6,156 bases of DNA, from NCBI GenBank assembly GCA_030618505.1, contig JAUXDF010000205.1, positions 1 to 6,156 on the forward strand, in the 5' to 3' direction. The notes under the pieces were generated by a model that saw only the letters and a list, made by a program, of their open reading frames with translations, was not told the origin of the DNA and searched no databases. Below are positions 1 to 5,204 of this stretch, piece by piece. Positions within the stretch are counted from its first letter, which is position 1. Each line of letters starts with the position of its first letter. Source of the stretch: Spongiibacteraceae bacterium (GTDB taxonomy: Bacteria > Pseudomonadota > Gammaproteobacteria > Pseudomonadales > PIVM01). The position numbers and the translations under genes are program-made.

Positions 1-616
1 TCTCATACTCATCTCGACATGCCTGACTACAGCGGCCACGATTACCAGAATTACCCACACTCACTGAACTGGAATAACACTGGCCTGAAAAAGCGATGCA
101 TAAAGAGCCATGCACAAACACCTCGGTAAGCATACCTTGCTGATGAGCAACTGCCGTTAACTCTTTAATCTCGGTCAGGTTCAATTCCCTTGACAGGTTA
201 AGCCTTGATACCCCTATTTTGTTGAGAAAAAATAGCTGCCCCTGATTATGTCTGGTTAATTGGGTGGAGGCATGCACATCAAGGCTTGGGAAGTATTTTT
301 TAACCAGATTAAACAAACCCAAATCCTGGACAATAAGCCCATCAATCGTGGTATTTACCAGCTGATTAAGCAGCTTAATTAATGCGGGCAGTTCATGCTC
401 GAGTATCACCACATTAATGGTTAAAAAGACTTTACAATCATATTGATGCGCCAGCCGTAACACTCCGCAGAGCTCATCAAATGAGAGATTGGCGGCACGA
501 TTGCGGGCATTAAAGGTAATCAGACCACAATATACGGCATTAGCACCTGCAACAATCGCCGCCTTTATCGCCTCTACATCCCCACCCGGGGCTAATAATT
601 CCAAGCGCTTAGTCAT
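1..616 (-). CDS. Peptidase U32 family protein, N-terminal part (runs off left edge)
   Basis: Translating the minus strand from the ATG at 616-614 gives 205 codons with no stop before the window edge, so the C-terminus is missing. The protein opens with MTKRLELLAPGGDVEAIKAA and contains a U32 signature at residues 165-180 (E-V-F-V-H-G-S-L-C, then G-Q-C), followed by NRGRCSQAC at 192-200. Cys173, Cys180 and Cys196 match three of the Fe-S-ligand cysteines known in UbiU/RlhA-type U32 proteins; a fourth would lie beyond the edge. Characterised members are not proven peptidases: RlhA and TrhP hydroxylate rRNA or tRNA, and UbiU/V act in oxygen-independent ubiquinone synthesis. The sequence reads closest to RlhA-like proteins, but I cannot assign the exact role. 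A GGTGAG about 10 bases upstream supports the start. It is divergent from the DUF3144 gene. Confidence 0.93.
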   Translation of the reverse strand, partial: MTKRLELLAPGGDVEAIKAAIVAGANAVYCGLITFNARNRAANLSFDELCGVLRLAHQYDCKVFLTINVVILEHELPALIKLLNQLVNTTIDGLIVQDLGLFNLVKKYFPSLDVHASTQLTRHNQGQLFFLNKIGVSRLNLSRELNLTEIKELTAVAHQQGMLTEVFVHGSLCIAFSGQCYSSSVSVGNSGNRGRCSQACRDEYE

Positions 617-798
617 CGAGATACAACTCACCAGATTCTATAGTCATCAATTTGTCGGGGATTTTATCCGCATCCATTGCGTATTGCTACAGCTTAAACA
701 GTTGAGAGACGTAACATCAGGAGCTAAAAAGAAAGGCAAAAACCATGATAACCCTCGGGCTATATTTATATTTTTAACACTAAATACAGGAGGGGTTA
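617..798. promoter_or_regulatory. Divergent intergenic region between the U32 gene and the DUF3144 leader ORF
   Basis: This AT-rich stretch separates two divergent genes and should hold both promoters. On the plus strand TTGAGA (702-707), a 17-base spacer and TAAAAA (725-730) form a mediocre sigma-70-like pair. A more AT-rich patch, TATATTTATATTTTTAA, follows at 761-777. Neither has a convincing partner box, so no promoter is assigned firmly. The region ends in a strong ribosome-binding site, AGGAGGGG at 788-795. Confidence 0.3.
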
Positions 799-918
799 AT
801 GAAAGCGCTTAATGCAAATCCAGCATCCGGCAAAGTCGTATATTTGCCTGAACTCTGCTACTCTGCGTCGCTTATTAGCAAATCAAATATGAGTGAACAA
901 CATGGCAGATACCCCTAA
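799..918 (+). CDS. Candidate 39-residue leader ORF overlapping the DUF3144 start
   Basis: The ATG at 799 sits five bases after the AGGAGG core of a near-ideal Shine-Dalgarno (AGGAGGGG, 788-795), the best ribosome-binding site in the window. The frame runs 39 codons, begins MKALNANPASGKVVY, ends HGRYP, and stops at 916-918. It overlaps the likely start of the DUF3144 gene (902) by 17 bases in another frame, an arrangement typical of translational coupling. I recognise no family, signal peptide or membrane segment. It could be a small protein, a leader peptide that opens the downstream start, or a chance frame behind a strong ribosome-binding site. Confidence 0.4.
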   Translation: MKALNANPASGKVVYLPELCYSASLISKSNMSEQHGRYP

Positions 919-1276
919 CAAAATTGAGATTATTAATGCCGCCGAGCCTAATGGTGCAGCCGAGGTATACGAGCCGCCCCGTGCTTCTGGACAGCCTGAA
1001 TCAGCAGGCAACGATATGTCACCTGAGGAAATGGCGGATATGTTTATTCGCGTTGCCAACGATCTGGTCGATACTCAAAAAATTGGCAATGTAAGCAGGG
1101 CAATGCGTTTGGCTACTTCAATGTTTAATTGCCACGAGTATTCTTTAAAATCTCCCGATATGGAAGTTGATAGGGGCGATACCATTGAGTGGTTTACCAA
1201 CGAGTTCCGCTCCATGCTGGAATATCATATGGACGTCATTAAGGCCGATAAAGACAGTAAAAGCTCAGGCAGTTAA
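902..1276 (+). CDS. DUF3144 domain-containing protein
   Basis: This 124-residue soluble acidic protein has a low-complexity N-terminal third (residues 1-38, rich in Ala, Pro, Glu and Gly). A compact helical part follows from about residue 40, including MADMFIRVAND, then ATSMFN, then IEWFTNEFRSMLEYHMDVI near the C-terminus. The helix with F-x-x-x-[FY]-R-x-M-L-E-x-x-x-D matches the DUF3144 family as I remember it; its function is unknown. The N-terminal extension is longer than in usual DUF3144 proteins of about 90-100 residues. I chose ATG 902 over GTG 893 because GAG at 891-893 is spaced suitably for 902. It overlaps the preceding 39-codon ORF, so its translation may be coupled. Confidence 0.72.
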   Translation: MADTPNKIEIINAAEPNGAAEVYEPPRASGQPESAGNDMSPEEMADMFIRVANDLVDTQKIGNVSRAMRLATSMFNCHEYSLKSPDMEVDRGDTIEWFTNEFRSMLEYHMDVIKADKDSKSSGS

Positions 1277-1296
1277 GGCGCCTCTGATTTGAGTTC

Positions 1297-1479
1297 GTGT
1301 TATATTTTACTGTGCAGAGCGTGATTTATTTTATTGCTTTAAATAAAATAAATCACAGCCCTTATAGTAAGCAGATCCCAGCTCACTATAAAATTATTTT
1401 TGCCAAAACCATTATTAGTGACAACCCGGAGCGCAGCTGGAAAGAACTTGAAGAGCAGGCGTTCGGCCCTTTTGAATAA
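1297..1479 (+). CDS. Doubtful small ORF, hypothetical protein
   Basis: The 60-codon frame begins at GTG 1297; GTG 1312 and 1321 are alternative starts. None has a convincing ribosome-binding site. The first part is encoded by the 1321-1356 palindrome, so its residues (VIYFIALNKINH) are dictated by the inverted repeat. The second part, ending SWKELEEQAFGPFE, looks much more protein-like and has no in-frame ATG, GTG or TTG after the palindrome. The frame may therefore be a 3' relic of a gene whose start was lost or replaced. I recognise no family. It lies between the DUF3144 and SDR genes on the same strand. Confidence 0.28.
   Translation: MLYFTVQSVIYFIALNKINHSPYSKQIPAHYKIIFAKTIISDNPERSWKELEEQAFGPFE
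1321..1356. repeat. Perfect 15-bp inverted repeat, AT-rich
   Basis: GTGATTTATTTTATT (1321-1335) and its exact reverse complement (1342-1356) flank the six-base spacer GCTTTA. It lies 44 bases after the DUF3144 stop. It could form a stem in RNA, but there is no GC-rich base and no T-tract, so it is not a classical intrinsic terminator. Its outer half GATTTAT/ATAAATC recurs in the palindrome at 1495-1510, which suggests a protein-binding site. Confidence 0.75.
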
Positions 1480-1494
1480 CAATCTCATCGACCA

Positions 1495-1510
1495 GATTTA
1501 TTCATAAATC
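1495..1510. promoter_or_regulatory. Candidate operator palindrome upstream of the SDR gene
   Basis: GATTTAT-TC-ATAAATC is a perfect 7-bp-arm palindrome ending 30 bases before the SDR start codon and 17 bases before its Shine-Dalgarno. The same half-site forms the outer part of the palindrome at 1321-1356, about 164 bases upstream centre to centre. The position would overlap or sit near a promoter of the SDR gene. The regulator is unknown, and the AT-richness leaves room for chance. Confidence 0.35.
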
Positions 1511-1540
1511 ACCTAATTTTAATTACCAGGAAGGTGTCTT

Positions 1541-2464
1541 ATGGCAATTGCCCCTATTGAAATACACGGTAAAAAAATATTGATCACAGGCCCCACTGGC
1601 CAAGTCGCCATGCCCGTGGTCGAAGCATTTACAAAAGTTGCCGACATTTATGCCTTGGCCAGGTTTTCCAATCCCGCCGATCAGCAGAAAATGGAGTCGA
1701 TGGGCGCCAAGACGATAAAAGCAGATTTGGCCTCTGATGACTTAAGCCATCTGCCAACAGATTTTGATTATGTAATCAATTTTGCGGTTGTCAAAACGGG
1801 CGGGTTCGAATATGACCTAAAGGCTAATGCAGAAGGTGTCGGGCGCCTGATGATGCAGTGTAGAAATGTTAAGGCATTCCTGCATTTTTCATCCACCGGC
1901 GTTTACCAATACCAGGGGCAGGAACCGCTTACAGAGGAGTCCCCTCTTGGTGATAATCACCGCAAGATGTTCCCCACTTACAGTATCAGCAAAATTGCTG
2001 CAGAGACGGTATGCCGATTTGTTGCCCATCAGTTTAATATACCCACCACTATTGCTCGCTTGAATGTTCCCTATGGAGACAATGGGGGATGGCCCTACTG
2101 GCATCTAATGATGATGAAAGAGGGGATCCCAATTGATATTCACCCGGAACGTCCCAATTACTATAATCCGATTTACGCAGAGGACTACATCGAGAAAATA
2201 CCTCGACTGCTAGCGATAGCCAGTGCTGAGGTAACAACCTTAAACTTTGGTGGATCTCAGCGAGTTTCTATCGAAGAGTGGTGCTCCTACCTTGAAAAAT
2301 TGACAGGCCTTGAACCTCGCTTTAGAGATGACGATAAAGCCTTCGGTAGCTTGTGGTTCGATACTACTAAGATGGAGGCGTTGATTGGGAAAACACAGAT
2401 CGATTGGCATAAGGGTATTAAGAGAATGGTAACGTCCCTTTCACCGGAGTTACTTAAACCATAA
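1541..2464 (+). CDS. NAD(P)-dependent epimerase/dehydratase family (extended SDR) oxidoreductase
   Basis: The 307-residue protein has the usual length of an extended short-chain dehydrogenase/reductase. Strand one and the dinucleotide loop are KKILITGPTGQVA (residues 11-23), a variant of TGxxGxxG in which the last Gly is Ala. An acidic ADL follows at 61-63. The catalytic set is visible as Ser/Thr in HFSSTGVY (115-122) and Tyr147-x-x-x-Lys151 in YSISKIAAE. Later parts include ARLNVPYGDNGG and a variable C-terminal substrate region. The family covers sugar epimerases, dehydratases and steroid- or aldehyde-modifying enzymes; nothing here fixes the substrate, and sugar nucleotides are not assured. 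AGGAAGG (1528-1534), six bases before ATG 1541, decides the start. A truncated frame starts 14 bases after its stop and was probably once co-transcribed. Confidence 0.9.
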   Translation: MAIAPIEIHGKKILITGPTGQVAMPVVEAFTKVADIYALARFSNPADQQKMESMGAKTIKADLASDDLSHLPTDFDYVINFAVVKTGGFEYDLKANAEGVGRLMMQCRNVKAFLHFSSTGVYQYQGQEPLTEESPLGDNHRKMFPTYSISKIAAETVCRFVAHQFNIPTTIARLNVPYGDNGGWPYWHLMMMKEGIPIDIHPERPNYYNPIYAEDYIEKIPRLLAIASAEVTTLNFGGSQRVSIEEWCSYLEKLTGLEPRFRDDDKAFGSLWFDTTKMEALIGKTQIDWHKGIKRMVTSLSPELLKP

Positions 2465-2478
2465 TTGGATATAACAAT

Positions 2479-2571
2479 ATGGCACGTGTTGATATTCCAG
2501 AGGGCGACTTAGCAGACAAGCACCGCTTAATAGATTTACAACCAGCAACTGGACAGAAAGTCGTTTACTGA
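2479..2571 (+). pseudogene. Truncated gene start, carboxymuconolactone-decarboxylase-like
   Basis: ATG 2479 lies 14 bases after the SDR stop with a weak GGA upstream. It opens a 30-codon frame, MARVDIPEGDLADKHRLIDL onward to QKVVY, that ends in TGA at 2569-2571. The MARV-x-[IV]-PEG opening resembles the N-termini of some carboxymuconolactone decarboxylase/AhpD-like proteins, which are usually well over 100 residues and can neighbour oxidoreductases. After the TGA no frame continues the protein, so this looks like the 5' stump of a gene cut by insertion or deletion rather than a single nonsense mutation. The family call is from memory on 30 residues and could be wrong. A genuine 30-residue peptide is the alternative. 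Confidence 0.4.
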
Positions 2572-2721
2572 ACCGCAATGAAAACTGACCGTTGAATATG
2601 CGAAGCTTTTTTACCCTCAACCACATTAATTGCAGGTTTAATGACTAAGGGCAGAGCGCTTTAAGTTCTTCAGGTTGAACAAGGCTGCGTCATCTAGGAA
2701 ATTCTCCTCTACGGGCCTCCT
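2572..2721. other. Gene-free junction region, probable relic DNA
   Basis: No intact gene was found here. On the minus strand a short coding-looking tail ends with TAA at 2640-2638; its last residues read ENFLDDAALFNLKNLKRSAL then SH. It has no start and is cut at the MITE-like element boundary. This could be the C-terminal relic of a transposase or another gene, but I do not recognise the family. The stretch directly after the TGA of the truncated frame (TGAACCGCAATGAAAACTGACC) loosely recalls insertion-sequence ends, without a matching partner end in the window. Confidence 0.25.
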
Positions 2722-2873
2722 AACTAGTGCCCATCCAGAAATTAAACAAAGAGGTCATGGCCAATGCTGATCTTGCGACTTAAAGGCCTTGAAAAGGCCT
2801 AGGAGCTAGATTTGCGTTGGCCAGGAGCGTACTTAATTTTCGAAAACTTCCGGTTTCTGGATAGGCACTAACT
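2722..2873. mobile_element. MITE-like element, copy 1, with AACT target duplication
   Basis: A 144-base non-coding element (2726-2869) is flanked on both sides by AACT (2722-2725 and 2870-2873), read as a 4-bp target duplication. The terminal inverted repeats are TAGTGCCCATCCAGAAA (2725-2741) and the complement of TAGTGCCTATCCAGAAA (2870-2854), with one mismatch. At the centre AGGCCTT (2784-2790), loop GAA and AAGGCCT (2794-2800) form the tip of a near full-length hairpin. The left 96 bases match copy 2 at 90 of 96 positions. The right arm is 17 bases longer than in copy 2. An ATG at 2757 opens only eight codons (MANADLAT), perhaps the residue of a transposase start. No transposase is present, so mobility would need an enzyme in trans. 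Confidence 0.85.
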
Positions 2874-3085
2874 AATTAATGATAATGCGGCCTATAAATC
2901 AAATGTTAACTATTTAACCTAATCGCTCGAACGGCATCACGTACAAAAAGTGATCAATCTCTCAAAATCGAATTTTACCCCCGCTTTCACCCTCCCGGCA
3001 GTTGTACATATATCGTCCAATATGCAAAATAGTTCTGACGCATTGGCCAAAGCGGCCAGAATTAGCATAAAAACAGGCGAGAAAC
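2874..3085. promoter_or_regulatory. Upstream region of the lipoprotein gene
   Basis: The stretch between MITE copy 1 and the lipoprotein start contains no supported gene. A small inverted repeat, TGGCC-aaagc-GGCCA (3044-3058), lies 27 bases before the start codon, and ATCAC/GTGAT arms occur around 2935-2955. Weak -35/-10-like pairs can be drawn (for example TTGGCC then CATAAA with a 17-base spacer), but none is convincing. AGGCGAG at 3075-3081 is the likely ribosome-binding site for ATG 3086. Confidence 0.3.
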
Positions 3086-3511
3086 ATGAAATATCCATTT
3101 GGGAGACTTATTTTTATAGCAGCAGCATGCTGTAGCTTAGCGGCGTGTGTGGTTGAACCGGGTCCGATAGTTGAGCCGATAGTTGAGGAACCGGATCCGA
3201 TAGTTGAGGAACCAGGCGACCCAACTGAAGTTAAAGTGATGGCCACATTGAGCTGGAATGCCCCTATATCAAGAGAAGATGGCTCAGATCTGGCGAATGA
3301 TGATATCGCCAGCTATGAGATCACATATATAGCTGACGATGGAGAACTACACACGGAGCAAGTTGTGGCCGACACAACTGTCTGGACAACCACTTTAAAT
3401 GAGGGCAACTATACCTTTGCAATAGCTGCGACAGACATTTATGGTCTTAAAAGCCAGCTGAGCACGTCCCTAAGCTGCGAGATAACGCCATCAGATTACT
3501 ACTGCAACTAA
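3086..3511 (+). CDS. Lipoprotein with a C-terminal fibronectin type III-like domain
   Basis: This 141-residue protein has a lipoprotein signal peptide: basic Lys2/Arg7, a hydrophobic stretch at 8-17 and lipobox L-A-A-C at 18-21, with Cys21 as the predicted lipidated residue. A Pro-Glu-Ile-Val linker (22-44) would hold the domain off the membrane; there is no Asp at position +2, so outer-membrane sorting is expected. Residues about 50-141 form a beta-rich Fn3-like domain (ATLSWNAP, then IASYEITY, then YTFAIAATDIYGL) ending with a Cys pair (SCEI...YYCN) that may form a disulfide. The whole domain is 58% identical (52 of 90, ungapped) to the C-terminus of the minus-strand protein at 5371. The function is unknown; a surface adhesion or scaffold role is inference. 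It is convergent with the VF530 gene, with 18 bases between their stops. Confidence 0.85.
   Translation: MKYPFGRLIFIAAACCSLAACVVEPGPIVEPIVEEPDPIVEEPGDPTEVKVMATLSWNAPISREDGSDLANDDIASYEITYIADDGELHTEQVVADTTVWTTTLNEGNYTFAIAATDIYGLKSQLSTSLSCEITPSDYYCN
3164..3213 (+). repeat. Short direct repeat encoding the lipoprotein linker
   Basis: CCGATAGTTGAGGAACC occurs at 3176-3192 and exactly again at 3197-3213, and its first 12 bases also occur at 3164-3175. The units encode PIVEP/PIVEEP, so the linker has grown by in-frame duplication. This is analogous to, but distinct from, the PEPEPT repeats of the related protein at the right edge. Confidence 0.85.
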
Positions 3512-3529
3512 ACCATATAACAGACGGCT

Positions 3530-3988
3530 TCACTTACGCCAGTGAGCCCACACATCAAGGTCTTGCTTTGAATCCGAGTCTGAATCCGAGCCTGAGCCTG
3601 AGTCTGAGCCTGATTGCCTATCTAGCTTGGCCTTGCCGTAGGGGTTTGATTTATTACCGTTCTCAGGCTTACTGACGGAGATTTCCGCTGGCGAGCGTGG
3701 CTGCTGATCCAGGGAAATGGTTCTATCTCGTGGCGGCAGGTCGTACTGCTCGTCACTGGGCTTGGGCAAGCGTTTAAATTTATACAGATAAAAACCTTCC
3801 ACCTTCTCCCTGGCCCAGGGAGTCTTGCGTAGAAATTTCAGACTCGACTTGATACCAGGGTTGCTCTTGAAGCAATTGAAGTTCATCGCATCAGCCAAAA
3901 CCTCCCAGCCGTAGTGATCAACCAACTCGGTTAACAAGAACTCAAGCTTTATGCCATGTAATGGGTTATTCCTTTGTTCTTCAATCAT
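3530..3988 (-). CDS. VF530/DUF2132 family putative DNA-binding protein with Ser-Asp tail
   Basis: Residues 7-70 match the VF530 (DUF2132) family as I remember it: NNPLHG at 7-12, LLTELVDHYGWEVLADAM at 18-35, FKSNPGIKSSLKFLRKTPWA at 40-59 and REKVEGFY. VF530 from Aliivibrio fischeri is a small helical protein annotated as DNA-binding on structural grounds. Family members are often near 70-90 residues; this one has 152. The extra tail is hydrophilic and disordered-looking, with a Ser-Asp/Ser-Gly stretch (126-140), then ends in DLDVWAHWRK. A start at 3988 is supported by AGGA about six bases upstream. The gene faces the lipoprotein gene, and MITE copy 2 begins 56 bases upstream of its start, within its presumed promoter zone. 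Confidence 0.88.
   Translation of the reverse strand: MIEEQRNNPLHGIKLEFLLTELVDHYGWEVLADAMNFNCFKSNPGIKSSLKFLRKTPWAREKVEGFYLYKFKRLPKPSDEQYDLPPRDRTISLDQQPRSPAEISVSKPENGNKSNPYGKAKLDRQSGSDSGSGSDSDSDSKQDLDVWAHWRK
3570..3611. repeat. Hexanucleotide tandem repeat in the VF530 tail
   Basis: Seven imperfect six-base units of the form GA[AG][TC]C[CT] occur in a row (GAATCC, GAGTCT, GAATCC, GAGCCT, GAGCCT, GAGTCT, GAGCCT). On the coding minus strand they give the alternating Ser-Asp/Ser-Gly stretch. Six-base units change tail length without breaking the frame, so the tract may vary between strains. Confidence 0.85.
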
Positions 3989-4043
3989 GGGGATTCCTGG
4001 CGCGTGTTTTAGTGCTAGTTTAAAGCTATTTATAACGAATGCT

Positions 4044-4178
4044 AGTTAGTGCCTAACCAGAAATTAAACAAAGAAGTCATGGCCAATGCAAATCTTGCGA
4101 CTTAAAGGCCTTGAAAAGGCCTAGGAGCTAGATTTGTGTTGGCTATGACCGGATTTAATTTCTGGATGGGCACTAGTT
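4044..4178. mobile_element. MITE-like element, copy 2, with AGTT target duplication
   Basis: The 127-base element (4048-4174) is bounded by AGTT on both sides (4044-4047 and 4175-4178). Terminal inverted repeats of 22 bases (4047-4068 and 4154-4175) differ at two positions. The interior repeats the foldback plan of copy 1: GTCATGGCCAATGCAAATCT pairs imperfectly with the complement of AGATTTGTGTTGGCTATGAC, and AGGCCTT-GAA-AAGGCCT (4106-4122) forms the tip. It has the same orientation as copy 1. A longer CTAGTTAGTG is present at both borders (4042-4051 and 4173-4182) because the right flank itself looks like another element end. Confidence 0.85.
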
Positions 4179-4195
4179 AGTGTCCATCTGGCAAC
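4179..4195. repeat. Lone MITE-like terminal repeat next to copy 2
   Basis: AGTGTCCATCTGGCAA starts one base after the AGTT right-hand duplication of copy 2 and matches the element terminus AGTGCCCATCCAGAAA at 12 of 16 positions. No matching right end was found downstream before the pseudouridine synthase gene, so it looks like the remaining end of an older, decayed or diverged relative. Chance similarity is possible given the four mismatches. Confidence 0.4.
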
Positions 4196-4203
4196 GGCCG
4201 TTT

Positions 4204-4230
4204 TCCTCCCTCCCACTTTAGGAGAGAGGA
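4204..4230. other. Strong hairpin between MITE copy 2 and the pseudouridine synthase gene
   Basis: TCCTCCCTCC (4204-4213) and GGAGAGAGGA (4221-4230) pair at 9 of 10 positions around a seven-base loop. Neither strand has a T-tract after the stem (the minus strand continues with A residues), so it is not a canonical intrinsic terminator. It may belong to the element remnant that begins at 4179. Confidence 0.45.
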
Positions 4231-4285
4231 CTACTTAGAGCATCCGTTAAAATAGCAACCATCCGGGTACCGCTACAAGCTCCCC

Positions 4286-4294
4286 TGTTATAAT
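4286..4294 (+). promoter_or_regulatory. Extended -10 promoter of the pseudouridine synthase gene
   Basis: TG-T-TATAAT is a perfect extended -10 element. No good -35 hexamer lies 16-18 bases upstream, which extended -10 promoters tolerate. Transcription would be expected to start near 4300-4302, giving a leader of only about 13 bases before ATG 4314, with the GGA at 4304-4306 as the only possible ribosome-binding site. Confidence 0.6.
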
Positions 4295-4313
4295 CATAAA
4301 TTTGGACAGCAAA

Positions 4314-5204
4314 ATGGGCATTTCCAAATACCCTTCAAAGCTTAGTTTGCCGCAGATTAACCCCGGCGTCACCAGTGTTCTCGAATATCTGATCTTCAAA
4401 TTTCCTGACATTAACCCCACCATCTGGCAACAGCGTATCGTTGAGGGCAAGGTACATTGGCACGATGGCTCGTTAATTACAGTCCAATCAGCCTTTCGGC
4501 CACAACAACGCGTTTATTATTACCGTGAAGTTGAAAACGAGCCTATCATTCCGTTTAAAGAAAGCATCTTATTTCAGGATGAACATATTTTAGTGGCTTA
4601 CAAACCCCACTTTCTCCCCGTAACGCCAGGTGGAATTTATGTTAATGAATGCCTGCAACACCGCCTACGTCATAAAACAGGCCTTCAATCCTTACAGGCT
4701 TTACATCGCCTGGATAGAGTCACCGCAGGCTTGGTATTGTTTTCTATTAACCCGGACACACGCTGCCACTACCATAAGTTATTCGTAACACAGCAAATAC
4801 ACAAAACCTATCATGCCATTGTCAAGATGAATAGCTACGGGAGTTTAGTCGGCCAGCAATGGGAGGTTATAAATCGTATAGTCCAATCCGATCAGCGTTT
4901 TCGCATGCAAATTGATGAAGGTGTGCCAAATAGCCATTCCGTCATTCGTTGCCTGAGACAATTCGCCGATAAAGCGCTCTTTGAATTAAAACCAATTACC
5001 GGAAAGACACATCAGCTAAGACTTCATATGCAAGCACTGGGCTGGCCTATATTGCACGATAGGTATTATCCAGAATTACAGCCAAAATCCCCGGATATTT
5101 ATTCTCGCCCCTTGCAACTATTAGCAAAAGAACTGCGCTTTATTGACCCAATAACACAGCAAGCCAGAGCGTTCAGCTGTGATACAGAATTGGCGTTAGA
5201 TTAG
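4314..5204 (+). CDS. RluA-family pseudouridine synthase
   Basis: The 296-residue protein carries the RluA-family motif II LHRLDRVTAGLVL, with HRLD at 131-134 and Asp134 as the catalytic aspartate. Other family features are PHFLPVTPGG (98-107), the second conserved block GKTHQLRLHMQALGWPILHD (230-249) and a C-terminal LLAKELRFIDP-type segment. It should isomerise uridine to pseudouridine in rRNA or tRNA in the cytoplasm; which position cannot be told, though KVHWHDGSLITV and QQRVYYYREV recall a Shewanella-type subgroup distinct from RluA, RluC and RluD. I chose ATG 4314 rather than TTG 4302 because 4302 falls at or before the predicted transcript start and GGA precedes 4314. It is a complete, ordinary-length, single-gene unit. 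Confidence 0.9.
   Translation: MGISKYPSKLSLPQINPGVTSVLEYLIFKFPDINPTIWQQRIVEGKVHWHDGSLITVQSAFRPQQRVYYYREVENEPIIPFKESILFQDEHILVAYKPHFLPVTPGGIYVNECLQHRLRHKTGLQSLQALHRLDRVTAGLVLFSINPDTRCHYHKLFVTQQIHKTYHAIVKMNSYGSLVGQQWEVINRIVQSDQRFRMQIDEGVPNSHSVIRCLRQFADKALFELKPITGKTHQLRLHMQALGWPILHDRYYPELQPKSPDIYSRPLQLLAKELRFIDPITQQARAFSCDTELALD

Noticed and set aside
489..812. Open frame of 107 codons on the plus strand
   Set aside because: It overlaps the well-supported U32 gene on the opposite strand, has no family resemblance and ends in low-complexity AT-rich DNA.
1321..1356. Palindrome as the terminator of the DUF3144 gene
   Set aside because: The stem is almost entirely A/T with no following T-tract, and the shared half-site with 1495-1510 fits a binding site better, though an RNA role is not excluded.
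2569..2600. TGAACCGCAATGAAAACTGACC as a defined insertion-sequence end
   Set aside because: It only loosely resembles known termini, and no inverted partner or target duplication was found in the window.
2962..3246. Minus-strand open frame with Gly-Ser-Thr repeats
   Set aside because: It is the antisense reading of the lipoprotein linker repeats; the repeats explain its length.
4029..4034. TATAAA on the minus strand as a -10 box for the VF530 gene with a MITE-derived -35
   Set aside because: The -10 is fair, but the bases 16-18 upstream, in the MITE end, match the -35 consensus poorly, so a hybrid promoter cannot be supported.
4204..4230. GC-rich hairpin as an intrinsic terminator
   Set aside because: No T-tract follows the stem on either strand, and no gene ends just before it on either strand.
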